Shown piece after piece: positions 33,874-41,656 of a DNA stretch of 64,000 bases; position 1 is the stretch's first letter, and each line of letters begins with the position of its first letter. Below the pieces are notes generated by a model. The model saw only the letters and a list, made by a program, of their open reading frames with translations. It did not search any database and was not told where the DNA came from. The position numbers and the translations under genes are program-made. This DNA comes from CAYQQK01 sp964420065 (GTDB lineage Bacteria; Bacillota; Dethiobacteria; DTU022), in NCBI GenBank assembly GCA_964420065.1, contig CAYQQK010000003.1, forward strand, positions 62,001 to 126,000, read 5' to 3'.

Positions 33874-35163
33874 TTGCAAACAAACCGGTTCATACGCGGA
33901 GCAATCCTGGCTTCTCTTTTCGGCACTCTGCTGCTCACGCTCCAACTTGAGCCGGCTGTCTATTTTTTCCCCTGGCATACCGCCGGGATGATCGTTTTAC
34001 AGGTTACGATTTTCCTTTTTGCTTTGCCGTTTATCCGCTTCCCTACAGGACGCCTGCCTCTTTTTTTCCCCGCGCTATGGGGTGCCCTTTTCCTATGGGC
34101 CGTTATTTCGGTTTTCTGGAGCACCGCCCCCGGGACTACATTGCAGCATGCACTGACGGTTTTTCCGACACCGGGTTTAACTTTGTTATTGGTCTATTGC
34201 GACCGTGACCCTGCAGCCACTTTCTGGTGTTTTGCGCGGGGGATGACCTGGTTTGGGACCTTTCTGGCAACGGTAGGGCTGCTCCTTTTTCTGGTCGGTG
34301 ACCCAATTGTCCTCAGCCAGTGGGAAGGACTGCAGGCCGTGCAGATGGGGCCGGTGCGGCTGGCCCAGGCGGTTCATTACCTGGCCGGATGGTCGCGCAT
34401 TTCCTCTCTGACCGGCGATCCGAACACGCTTGCCCTCTGGCTGGCCTTTTCACTGCCGTGCACCGGGTTGCTTTACGTCTCGAAACGGCTCCGCCCGGCC
34501 GGTTTTATTTGCCTGGCGATGGTGCAAAAAATTGCTTTAGCTTTTACCCTTTCCCGGGCCGGAACCGGGATGGCCCTGCTCGGCCTTGCCCTGGCCTACC
34601 TCTTTTTAGGGCGGGATGCCGGAGGTAAGTATATGCGGGCGCTGGCCCTGATCATGGTTTTGGTGGCGGCACTACTGTTCGCCAATGAATACCTATTGTT
34701 TCCTCCCGATGGCGGCGGAACTTCTGTTTTGTTCAATAATTCGCTTGGATTGCGGGAAGATGCCTGGCGACTGGCCCGGGGGGCGTTTTTTCAGAACCCT
34801 TTCACCGGGAACGGTTTTGGTACGGCTGCGGATTTTTTGCAAAAAGCAGGTTTAAATCTATTCCACCTGCATAATGTCTATTTCAGCATTCTTCTCGAAA
34901 GCGGGCTGCTCGGGCTGGTGTTGTTTTTGATATTCTGGCTGGGGGCCATGGCTTTGGCTGTCTGGAAATGTTGCCGTCTCAGCACTGCTTTTCCTCCGGG
35001 CGCCGCTTTGTCCGACAGCACGATTGCCCTTTTTGGGGTGATGGTATTATTGTTGCCACTGATCTTGCACCAGGTATTTGAAACCATGCTTCTACGGACC
35101 AATTTCCATACCCTGCTCTGGCTTTACCTGGCCGGGTTTGCCTCTCATCCGCGTCTAGGTTGA
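33874..35163 (+). CDS. O-antigen ligase/polymerase-like membrane protein (first of two tandem copies)
   Basis: 429 residues from the TTG at 33874, with about 10-12 membrane helices and the Wzy_C/O-antigen ligase loop (about residues 170-300). Matching landmarks with the next gene are LSQWEGLQAVQMGP, RISSLTGDPNTLALW and FTLSRAGTGMALLG. The family includes O-antigen ligase (WaaL) and O-antigen polymerase (Wzy). TTG is chosen because the length then matches its neighbour (438). No ribosome site precedes it; an ATT at 33763 with GGGAGGT 8 bases upstream, overlapping the previous stop as ATTAG, is an alternative start (adds 37 residues). Confidence 0.75.
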   Translation: MQTNRFIRGAILASLFGTLLLTLQLEPAVYFFPWHTAGMIVLQVTIFLFALPFIRFPTGRLPLFFPALWGALFLWAVISVFWSTAPGTTLQHALTVFPTPGLTLLLVYCDRDPAATFWCFARGMTWFGTFLATVGLLLFLVGDPIVLSQWEGLQAVQMGPVRLAQAVHYLAGWSRISSLTGDPNTLALWLAFSLPCTGLLYVSKRLRPAGFICLAMVQKIALAFTLSRAGTGMALLGLALAYLFLGRDAGGKYMRALALIMVLVAALLFANEYLLFPPDGGGTSVLFNNSLGLREDAWRLARGAFFQNPFTGNGFGTAADFLQKAGLNLFHLHNVYFSILLESGLLGLVLFLIFWLGAMALAVWKCCRLSTAFPPGAALSDSTIALFGVMVLLLPLILHQVFETMLLRTNFHTLLWLYLAGFASHPRLG

Positions 35164-35327
35164 GAGAATACGGACTTGTGTTTTTTGCTCTTTTTCCCCC
35201 GATTGTCCGGGGCAGGACTGGAGCGAACACTGGTCGAAGTAATGACTTTGTCCCGCGGCACGGACCGGCCTGCGTTTCCGGTAACGATACGGCGGGGTAA
35301 ATCATTTGACGGAACAGGAGTAACACC

Positions 35328-36644
35328 ATGGCCCGGTATGATCGTACCATCCCTGGAGAAACCCTGCGGCTTACACCCCGTCTAGGGGTGCTTCTTTCTC
35401 TTGGCGGCACGTTCCTTTTCAGCCTGGAGCTCTCCCCCGGGAAACCGCTGGTGCCCGGAGTGACCGTTGTCATGCTTGCCTTCCAGTTGCTCCCATTTGT
35501 CTTTCTGGCCGCTGTGTTGCCGACCATACGTCTCCGCCTGGGCGGGATCACCTCTCTGACCCTCTTTTCAATGCTTGCATTCTTCTTCTGGGCGGTGTTT
35601 ACTTCTTTCTGGAGTGAGCTGGCAGATCTGTCTTTGCGCCGGGCCCTGCTTGTTTTCGTTCCGGTACTGCTGCTGCTTTTGCTGGTTTATTGTGATCAAG
35701 CCCCCCTGCGCACCTTCTGGGTTTTTGCCCGGGGTATGGCCGCGGCGGGCTTGCTCCTTTCTCTGAGCGGTCTTTTCCTTTACTGCTGTGGCAAGACTAT
35801 CTATCTCAACCAGTGGGAAGGAATCCAGATGTTTCAGTTGGGGCCGCTCAAACTGGTACAGGTTTTTCACACCCTTTCTTCTTTTATCCGCATCTCTTCG
35901 CTAACCGGCAATCCCAACACCCTGGCCGCTTACCTCATGGTTTCCCTGGTGCTTACACTGGCTCTTTTCGCTGCCAGGCATATCTCTATGGCCGGATTCC
36001 TGTTTTTGAGCGGTGTACAGGGGCTGGCTCTGTTACTAACCTTTTCCCGGGCCGGTGTTGGGTGCACGGTGATCGCGGCGGCCATTTATTTCCTTTTTAC
36101 GGCTCGGGGAGGGCACGCGAAAATAATTCGGATCACGCTCACGGCGCTGATTGTGCTGGTCTTGCTATTTTTCCTGTTCGGGTTTTTATCACAGGAATTG
36201 GAAGGGGCGTTCCTGCAGCGCACCACAGCGCTTTCGTTGCGGGAATATTCCTGGAGTCTGGTCTGGAGGGCCTTTCTGGAACGACCGTTTACCGGGGTGG
36301 GTTACGGGGTTTCGTTCGAACGGATTCTGGAACCGGCCGGTATTGTGCGCCGTACGCATAACGCCCATCTCGGGGTTTTAAGCGAAACCGGTTTAGGCGG
36401 CTATATGCTGTTCATGGGCGTATGGTTGCTGGGGGTGGGGCAGGGGTTTTTGCGAGCCCGGCGTTTTTCAGGGCATGATACCGCCGGTGCGGCTTTTGCC
36501 GCTTCCTTTGCTTTGCTCACAGTTCTTTTGTTGCACCAATTCTTTGAAAACCTCATTCCTCGCTACGGTTTTCACACAGTTTACTGGATCTACTTGCTTG
36601 CCCTGGCAACCCATCCGAATATTTTGGGGGAGGACGGCTCATGA
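35328..36644 (+). CDS. O-antigen ligase/polymerase-like membrane protein (second copy)
   Basis: 438 residues, about 10-12 membrane helices, clearly paralogous to the previous gene: NQWEGIQMFQLGP, RISSLTGNPNTLAAYL and LTFSRAGVGC occur in the same order, followed by GVGYG...HNAHLGVLSETGLGG, the Wzy_C C-terminal block. One copy might be the repeat-unit polymerase and the other the ligase to the carrier, or they act on different glycans. ATG start with CAGGAGTAACACC upstream; ends in an ATGA overlap with the next gene. Confidence 0.85.
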   Translation: MARYDRTIPGETLRLTPRLGVLLSLGGTFLFSLELSPGKPLVPGVTVVMLAFQLLPFVFLAAVLPTIRLRLGGITSLTLFSMLAFFFWAVFTSFWSELADLSLRRALLVFVPVLLLLLLVYCDQAPLRTFWVFARGMAAAGLLLSLSGLFLYCCGKTIYLNQWEGIQMFQLGPLKLVQVFHTLSSFIRISSLTGNPNTLAAYLMVSLVLTLALFAARHISMAGFLFLSGVQGLALLLTFSRAGVGCTVIAAAIYFLFTARGGHAKIIRITLTALIVLVLLFFLFGFLSQELEGAFLQRTTALSLREYSWSLVWRAFLERPFTGVGYGVSFERILEPAGIVRRTHNAHLGVLSETGLGGYMLFMGVWLLGVGQGFLRARRFSGHDTAGAAFAASFALLTVLLLHQFFENLIPRYGFHTVYWIYLLALATHPNILGEDGS

Positions 36645-37660
36645 CGCCGGCGGGCCGTTTTGCAACACGGGATGGATTTACCGTTTCGGTGATCATCCCG
36701 ACCCGCGATCGTCCGGATCTGCTAGCGCGTACACTAAAAAGCGTTTTTGCCCAAACTCGACCGCCGGACGAAATTATTATCGTGGACGACGCCTCGACCA
36801 TGCCGCTTCATAACGTGTTCAGTGCTTTTTCACCCTCCAGGGAGGAAAAACCCGGGGCAAGGCGGGGCTCGTTTTACTACCGGTTGGCATCCCGCGGTGT
36901 TTCCTTACCCGTTCCCCGGCTGCTCTGGCACAGACTGGCCCGCCCCCTGGGTGGCGGTGCAGCCCGAAATACCGGGGCGGCGCTTGCCCGGGGGGATATC
37001 CTGATGTTTCTTGATGATGATGACACCTGGCTGCCGGAGAAAACGGCCCGGCAGTTGGCTGTTTTCAGGGATAACTCCGACGTGGGTCTGGTCTATTCCG
37101 GCCGTCGGGTAGTGGATGAGCAGGGCCGACTCATTTTTACCGTTTATCCCGAAGCAGCGGGAGCGGTGCACCGTCTTTTGCTGCAGCGCAATGTAATCGG
37201 TGTTACCTCGGCGGTAGCCTTGCGCCGTAAAGTCTTCCACGACGCCGGTGGGTTTGACCCGGAATTGCCGGCCCGCCAGGACTACGATTTGTGGATTCGC
37301 GCCGCCGGGCTGGCTCCGGTTGCTTTCGATGGCGCGGCTACCGTGAATTGGATGGTACACAGTAAACCCGGGAGGCAGGTTTCCAGCCGTCCGGACAACT
37401 ACCGCCGGGCGATTGAGATCATCTTTGGAAAGTACCGCCAAGCGTTTGCCACCCTTGAACCGGTCGAGCGCCGCCGTGCTTTTGCCTCCCAGTACGTGGT
37501 TTTGGCCGAGAAATATGGACAGGCCGGGCGTTTCCCGGCCCAGGCGGCAACGGCCTTGAGAGCCCTGGCCATTCACCCTTCACCGGCTGCCCTTTCCCGC
37601 CTGCTGCCGTATCCACTCTGGCTCAAGCTGCGCCGCCTCCTTGAACAACGGCGAACTTGA
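36641..37660 (+). CDS. GT2-family glycosyltransferase
   Basis: 339 residues. GT-A fold: VSVIIPTRDRPDLLARTLKSVFAQT at the N terminus, an IIIVDDAS block, then DILMFLDDDDTWLPEKTARQL with the metal-binding DxD, and a C-terminal QDYDLWIRAAG acceptor-site block. The start is ATGA-overlapping with the preceding gene. A stretch of about 50 residues between the first and DxD blocks (rich in Arg and Ser) is longer than in the common GT2 frame. Donor sugar is unknown. A role in the surface glycan of this locus is likely. Confidence 0.88.
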   Translation: MTPAGRFATRDGFTVSVIIPTRDRPDLLARTLKSVFAQTRPPDEIIIVDDASTMPLHNVFSAFSPSREEKPGARRGSFYYRLASRGVSLPVPRLLWHRLARPLGGGAARNTGAALARGDILMFLDDDDTWLPEKTARQLAVFRDNSDVGLVYSGRRVVDEQGRLIFTVYPEAAGAVHRLLLQRNVIGVTSAVALRRKVFHDAGGFDPELPARQDYDLWIRAAGLAPVAFDGAATVNWMVHSKPGRQVSSRPDNYRRAIEIIFGKYRQAFATLEPVERRRAFASQYVVLAEKYGQAGRFPAQAATALRALAIHPSPAALSRLLPYPLWLKLRRLLEQRRT

Positions 37661-37774
37661 AGTAGCAGCAGGAACCGGGTTAGCCGGGGGGAAAACCGGT
37701 TCTATCCCTGTCCGCCTCCGGTAAAGATTTGTCTTTCCCTTTCAGGGGACTCAATACCACCAAGGAGACTTGTT

Positions 37775-39172
37775 TTGAGTTCTTACAGCAAATTCGAACG
37801 CGCCGCGGCCGGTCTCCTCGAGGTCCTGCCGGGGGTAAAACCGGTCCTCAAACAGGCCTACCAACGCTTGAACTATCTTTTCTTCCGGGAACGGGGGTTT
37901 CGTTTTGCGCTCCACCCCGGGGTGCGCCTCATGACCCCGACCGAATGGGCCGGAATCGAAGCCGGAGCTGAGTCCAGGGAAGAGCTTTTTTTCGGATACT
38001 ATGACAAATCGCCTTGGTCCCCGGACGGCACCCGTTTTCTTTGCCACCGCCTGGTCCCACCGGATTCCGGTGCTGCCGGGCCTGCAGTTGAAATCATGCT
38101 CTACGATCGTGCGGCCCGCTGCACCCGGGTCCTGGGCCGCACCGTAGCCTGGAACCTACAACAGGGGGCGATGTTGCAATGGTTGCCTGGAAGCGCGGGT
38201 CGCAAGATCCTTTTTAATGACCGGGTGGAGGGAAAACTTGCTGTCCGTATTCTGACCCTGCCCCCGGCTTCCGGTTTTCCCTTATCCGCCGAAAAACGGG
38301 TACCGAATTCCGGCCAAAACTGCAACGGCAGCATTGAAAGTTCGATTCCCTGGCCGGTCCAGGCGGTCCATCCGGCCGGTCGGGAAGCGCTAACCCTTAA
38401 CTACCGCCGTTTGGCGGCGTTGCGTCCCGAATATGGCTACGCCGTTGCGGCCGAAAACTTTGCTCCGGACCAGCCTTCGGCGGAAGACGGAATTTGGCGC
38501 ATCGATCTGAATACGGGCCGGGGGAAGCTGGTTCTGAGTCTGGATTTCCTGGCTGCTTACCGGCCCCGTCCGGAAATGGAGAATGCGCGGCACAAGGTCA
38601 ACCACCTTCTTTATTCACCCGGGGGCAGCCGGTTTGCTTTTGTGCACCGCTGGTTTGGGCCACGAGGAAAGTCTTCTCGCCTCTATACCGCCGTTTCGGA
38701 TGGATCCGGGTTGCGCCTGCACCTCGATCAGCGTATGGTTTCCCACTATTGCTGGTTCGATGAAGAGCGCCTTCTGGTCTGGGGACGCGCTCCGGAAGCG
38801 GGGGACCATTATTACTGCGTAAACATGGCCACGGGGGAGCGCGAAATAGTTGGATCGGGTCTGCTTGACCGCTACGGTGACGGCCACCCCAATTTTTCTC
38901 CGAACGATCAATGGATTCTTACCGACAGTTACCCCGACCGGCGGCGTCAGCGCCGCCTGCTGCTCTACCGTCCACAAACGGGCACCCTGATCGAGGCGGG
39001 TCGGTTTCTGGAGCCTTGGAAGTTCAACGGACCGGGCCGTTGTGACCTGCACCCTCGCTGGAATCACAGTCAAAACGGTGCCGGCCTGGTCTCATTCGAT
39101 TCCACCCATAGCGGCCGCCGCGGGACCTATATCCTTGATCTGAATGCCATTATGGATGGTTTTACCACCTGA
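37775..39172 (+). CDS. Unassigned propeller-like protein of polysaccharide loci
   Basis: 465 residues with no signal peptide. The sequence has recurring short strands and turns of TolB/WD-like propeller repeats (SPDGTRFLC, SPGGSRFAF, SPNDQWILTDSY). A distinctive motif, FFGYYDKSPWSPDG, is at about residues 72-85; tyrosines and aspartates recur in other blades. I do not know a function for this; it may be a carbohydrate-binding or lyase-like fold (oligogalacturonate-lyase-like propellers have a comparable look), but catalysis is not shown. TTG with AAGGAGA upstream. It lies between two GT2 genes, so a role in the glycan is likely. Confidence 0.6.
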   Translation: MSSYSKFERAAAGLLEVLPGVKPVLKQAYQRLNYLFFRERGFRFALHPGVRLMTPTEWAGIEAGAESREELFFGYYDKSPWSPDGTRFLCHRLVPPDSGAAGPAVEIMLYDRAARCTRVLGRTVAWNLQQGAMLQWLPGSAGRKILFNDRVEGKLAVRILTLPPASGFPLSAEKRVPNSGQNCNGSIESSIPWPVQAVHPAGREALTLNYRRLAALRPEYGYAVAAENFAPDQPSAEDGIWRIDLNTGRGKLVLSLDFLAAYRPRPEMENARHKVNHLLYSPGGSRFAFVHRWFGPRGKSSRLYTAVSDGSGLRLHLDQRMVSHYCWFDEERLLVWGRAPEAGDHYYCVNMATGEREIVGSGLLDRYGDGHPNFSPNDQWILTDSYPDRRRQRRLLLYRPQTGTLIEAGRFLEPWKFNGPGRCDLHPRWNHSQNGAGLVSFDSTHSGRRGTYILDLNAIMDGFTT

Positions 39173-39242
39173 AGGGTTTGTTCCACCAAAACAAGAAGTC
39201 TATCTTGTTCAAACAAAATTCCGAAGGGGGAGGGTTTGCAGG

Positions 39243-40073
39243 GTGGATAGGGATAGTTTTGACTCTTTTGATACACCGGGAGTCACCGTAGGCATCCCCT
39301 TCCACGCCAAAACAGATCCGGCCCATTTTCGTCTGGCCGTTGATTCGATCCTGAGCCAGACCTGCCGCCCGACGACGATACACCTGGTCCAGGACGGCCC
39401 GGTTGCTACGGCGTTGGCCGCGGCAGCCCGGGAATATGCCGCTGCCGATCGGAAGATCCGGTTACTGGTGCTTCCGATCAATTCGGGTCTGCCTCTGGCT
39501 CTGAATCTTTCTATCCTTGCCGGTCACACCCGCTATTATGCGCGCATGGATTCAGACGACATCGCCCACCCGGAACGGTTGGCCCGGCAAACCGCCTTCC
39601 TGGACCAAAACCCCCGGGTGGATATTGTCGGCACCGGGGCGATTGAGTTTATGGAGGATCCCCACCGGGAAAAGGGCATACTCAAGCAAATGCCTTCTGA
39701 TCAAGCCGGCATCAGGAAAATGTTCCATTACCGGGATCCCTTTGTTCATCCTTCGGTCATGTTCCGGCGCTCGGTTTTTGCCCGCACCGGCCTTTACGAT
39801 CCCCGTTTCCGTACCAACCAGGATACCGAGCTGTGGGCGAGGGCCCTGAAGTGTGGGGTGGGGGTAGCCAACCTCCCGGAACCGTTGCTTTATTTCCGTA
39901 CGGTGGGAATGGTTCGTAAACGGGCGGATCTGGGCGCAGTACTACGGTTGGTCCGGGCCCGTTACCGTTTCAACACCTGGTCGCCGCCGCTCAACTGTTT
40001 AAAGATCGCTGCCCTGTTATTTCGTTTTTTGCCGCATGGGGTACAGTTATGGGGTTACCGTAAACTGCGTTGA
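39243..40073 (+). CDS. GT2-family glycosyltransferase (second)
   Basis: 276 residues. The start VTVGIPFHAKTDPAHFRLAVDSILSQT, the QDGPV segment, and ARMDSDDIAHPERLARQTAFL give a GT-A fold with the metal-binding DSD. NQDTELWARALKCG forms the acceptor region. The start at GTG 39243 follows GGGGGAGGG at 39225-39233; an ATG at 39144 overlaps the previous gene and gives a poor N terminus. The gene ends before a bidirectional terminator, making it the last gene of the polysaccharide locus. Confidence 0.88.
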   Translation: MDRDSFDSFDTPGVTVGIPFHAKTDPAHFRLAVDSILSQTCRPTTIHLVQDGPVATALAAAAREYAAADRKIRLLVLPINSGLPLALNLSILAGHTRYYARMDSDDIAHPERLARQTAFLDQNPRVDIVGTGAIEFMEDPHREKGILKQMPSDQAGIRKMFHYRDPFVHPSVMFRRSVFARTGLYDPRFRTNQDTELWARALKCGVGVANLPEPLLYFRTVGMVRKRADLGAVLRLVRARYRFNTWSPPLNCLKIAALLFRFLPHGVQLWGYRKLR

Positions 40074-40116
40074 ACGGTCCTTTGTGCGGGGTTTCGTTTC
40101 ATCCCCTTGTACACAA

Positions 40117-40150
40117 TAAAAGCCGGTTTGATCAAACCGGCTTTATTTGC
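40117..40150. terminator. Bidirectional terminator between the polysaccharide locus and csp
   Basis: An inverted repeat, AAAGCCGGTTTG at about 40119-40130 with CAAACCGGCTTT at about 40133-40144, is flanked by A on the left and T-rich sequence on the right, so it can serve both the plus-strand GT2 and the minus-strand cold-shock gene. Confidence 0.75.
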
Positions 40151-40187
40151 CTAAACGTTGAAAGCCTGATTCGAGGTTGGCCCGAAT

Positions 40188-40385
40188 CTATACCTTCACC
40201 ACGTTGGCGGCCTGGGGCCCGCGGTTTCCTTCGACCACGTCGAACTCTACAACCTGGCCTTCTTCCAGGGTTTTAAAACCTTCCTCTTTGATTTCCGAAT
40301 AGTGCACAAATACATCCCTGCCATTATCGACTTCAATGAACCCGTACCCTTTTTCAGGGTTAAACCATTTAACTCGGCCTTGCAT
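40188..40385 (-). CDS. CspA-family cold-shock protein
   Basis: 65 residues, a complete cold-shock domain: VKWFNPEKGYGFIEV (RNP1: KGYGFIEV) and DVFVHYSEI (RNP2: VFVHYS). It binds single-stranded nucleic acid and prevents RNA secondary structure. AGGAGG on the minus strand lies 12 bases from the ATG. The leader of about 60 bases upstream is AT-rich (TTTAAAATATAAATGC) and holds no obvious strong promoter. It shares a terminator with the polysaccharide locus. Confidence 0.95.
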   Translation of the reverse strand: MQGRVKWFNPEKGYGFIEVDNGRDVFVHYSEIKEEGFKTLEEGQVVEFDVVEGNRGPQAANVVKV

Positions 40386-40662
40386 TAAGACGTACTACCT
40401 CCTAAATCTCCTTGAACGGAGTTATTACGTAGAACTTTAGCATATTTAAAATATAAATGCAAGATCTGCTGAAAATGTTTTCGAAAGGCTCAGTCATCGG
40501 TACGGTGCGGTATGGAAGCAAGTGTTTGGGGATAAAACTGTATTGGGGAAAGGAAATGCTTCCTGCAGGGGCGAAAAATAATATGGGAGGTGCCGGCGGG
40601 AGCTGGCTGCAAGTTCGCGCGGCTTTACGCCAGCCGGACCCGGATGGGAGGTGTAAGGGAAA

Positions 40663-41040
40663 ATGGTTCTTGGGGTGGGGGTAGACCTGGTTTCCATGCG
40701 GCGGATCGAACGGGTTTACCGGCGACGCCCGCAGCGCTTTCTGCAGCGGTTGTTTACCGGCCGCGAACGGGCGCTTTTACAAAAACGCCCACGACCGGTC
40801 CCGGCCCTGGCGGCTCGCTTTGCCGCCAAGGAAGCGGTTTTAAAGGCCCTGGGCTGCGGTATCGGACCGGCCGGGCTGGCCGAAATAGAGGTGCTGGCGG
40901 ACCGCGGCCGCCCTCCGGAGGTGTTTCTGCACGGGCATGCCGCCCGAATCGCTGCCGCAAAAGGGGTTGCCGCCGTTGCTGTTTCAATGACCCATGATCC
41001 TCCCTTTGCCGCGGCCATGGCCGTTATTACCGGAAAATAA
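40663..41040 (+). CDS. acpS: AcpS, holo-acyl-carrier-protein synthase
   Basis: 125 residues. GVGVDLVSMRRIERVYRRRP is the N-terminal signature (Asp metal ligand), and ALAARFAAKEAVLKALGCGIG with the conserved FAAKEA motif is the second site. It transfers 4'-phosphopantetheine from CoA to acyl carrier protein. Pantothenate is the CoA precursor, which is in line with the PanF-like symporter earlier in the window, though the two are not linked. ATG at 40663 follows GGGAGGTGTAAGG. Its 277-base upstream gap from the cold-shock gene has no other gene. Confidence 0.92.
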   Translation: MVLGVGVDLVSMRRIERVYRRRPQRFLQRLFTGRERALLQKRPRPVPALAARFAAKEAVLKALGCGIGPAGLAEIEVLADRGRPPEVFLHGHAARIAAAKGVAAVAVSMTHDPPFAAAMAVITGK

Positions 41041-41120
41041 CGAAAAATGCAAGGTTCCTACCGAGCTGATCCCGACTACGGCTCACCCGAAAAAGATAAA
41101 CAGTTTTGCTTTTTTTGATA

Positions 41121-41149
41121 TTGCTCGGGTTCTGATTATGGCATATAAT
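41121..41149 (+). promoter_or_regulatory. Putative promoter of the Rrf2 gene
   Basis: TTGCTC at 41121-41126, a 17-base spacer and TATAAT at 41144-41149. The TATAAT is a perfect -10 hexamer. The Rrf2 ATG is 75 bases downstream, with a palindrome between. Confidence 0.6.
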
Positions 41150-41183
41150 ATTAACACTCGTTAACGGTGACGGTTACTGTTTT

Positions 41184-41208
41184 AATCCCGAGTAAACCAA
41201 TCAGGATT
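41184..41208. promoter_or_regulatory. Imperfect palindrome upstream of rrf2, candidate operator
   Basis: AATCC and GGATT frame a 25-base imperfect inverted repeat (arms AATCCCGAGT and AATCAGGATT; inner positions partly matched, including GA/TC). Rrf2/IscR proteins bind such AT-rich inverted repeats near their own promoter. It lies about 16 bases before the ATG, so it could hinder start or early transcription. Confidence 0.4.
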
Positions 41209-41223
41209 AACGGGAGGATAGTG

Positions 41224-41634
41224 ATGCGTCTTTCAGCAAAGGTGGAATATGCGGTCCGGGCCATGGTCGTTCTGGCCTTTCATCATTCCGAGGAGGCCTT
41301 GCCGTTGCGGGAAATTGCCCGGCGGGAAACGCTCTCCTTTTCCTTTTTGGAACAGATCTTTATTTCCCTGCGGCGTTGCGGCCTCGTTTCCAGCGTCCGT
41401 GGGGCGCGGGGCGGTTACCGCTTGGCCCTTGATCCGGCATCAATCAGAATTGGCGATATCGTGCGGGCGGTGGAGGGGCCGATTACACCGATCAACTGCC
41501 TTGAACACCAGCAAAAAAAAGCCTGTTTCCGTAGCGGCAACGAGGTTTGTTTGACCCGGCATGTCTGGGAAAAACTACGCGACTGCATCAACGAAGTCCT
41601 GGATGGAGTAACCCTGGTTGATCTAATGAATTAA
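41224..41634 (+). CDS. Rrf2/IscR-type regulator of Fe-S cluster genes
   Basis: 136 residues. A winged helix at the N terminus (LSAKVEYAVRAMVVLAFH, then LPLREIARRETLSFSFLEQIFISLRRCGLV) is followed by the dimerisation helix. Cys92, Cys101 and Cys109 (NCLEH, ACFRS, EVCL) form the three-cysteine Fe-S ligand set typical of IscR-like Rrf2 proteins. It stands 22 bases before nifS and nifU, so it most likely regulates this Fe-S cluster operon. ATG 41224 (GTG 41221 also in frame) with GGGAGG at 41212-41217. Confidence 0.9.
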   Translation: MRLSAKVEYAVRAMVVLAFHHSEEALPLREIARRETLSFSFLEQIFISLRRCGLVSSVRGARGGYRLALDPASIRIGDIVRAVEGPITPINCLEHQQKKACFRSGNEVCLTRHVWEKLRDCINEVLDGVTLVDLMN

Positions 41635-41656
41635 TCATCCTTGGGGGGATAACCGC

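Noticed and set aside
40386..40662. sRNA or leader gene between csp and acpS
   Set aside because: No conserved fold or terminator is evident; treated as plain leader sequence.
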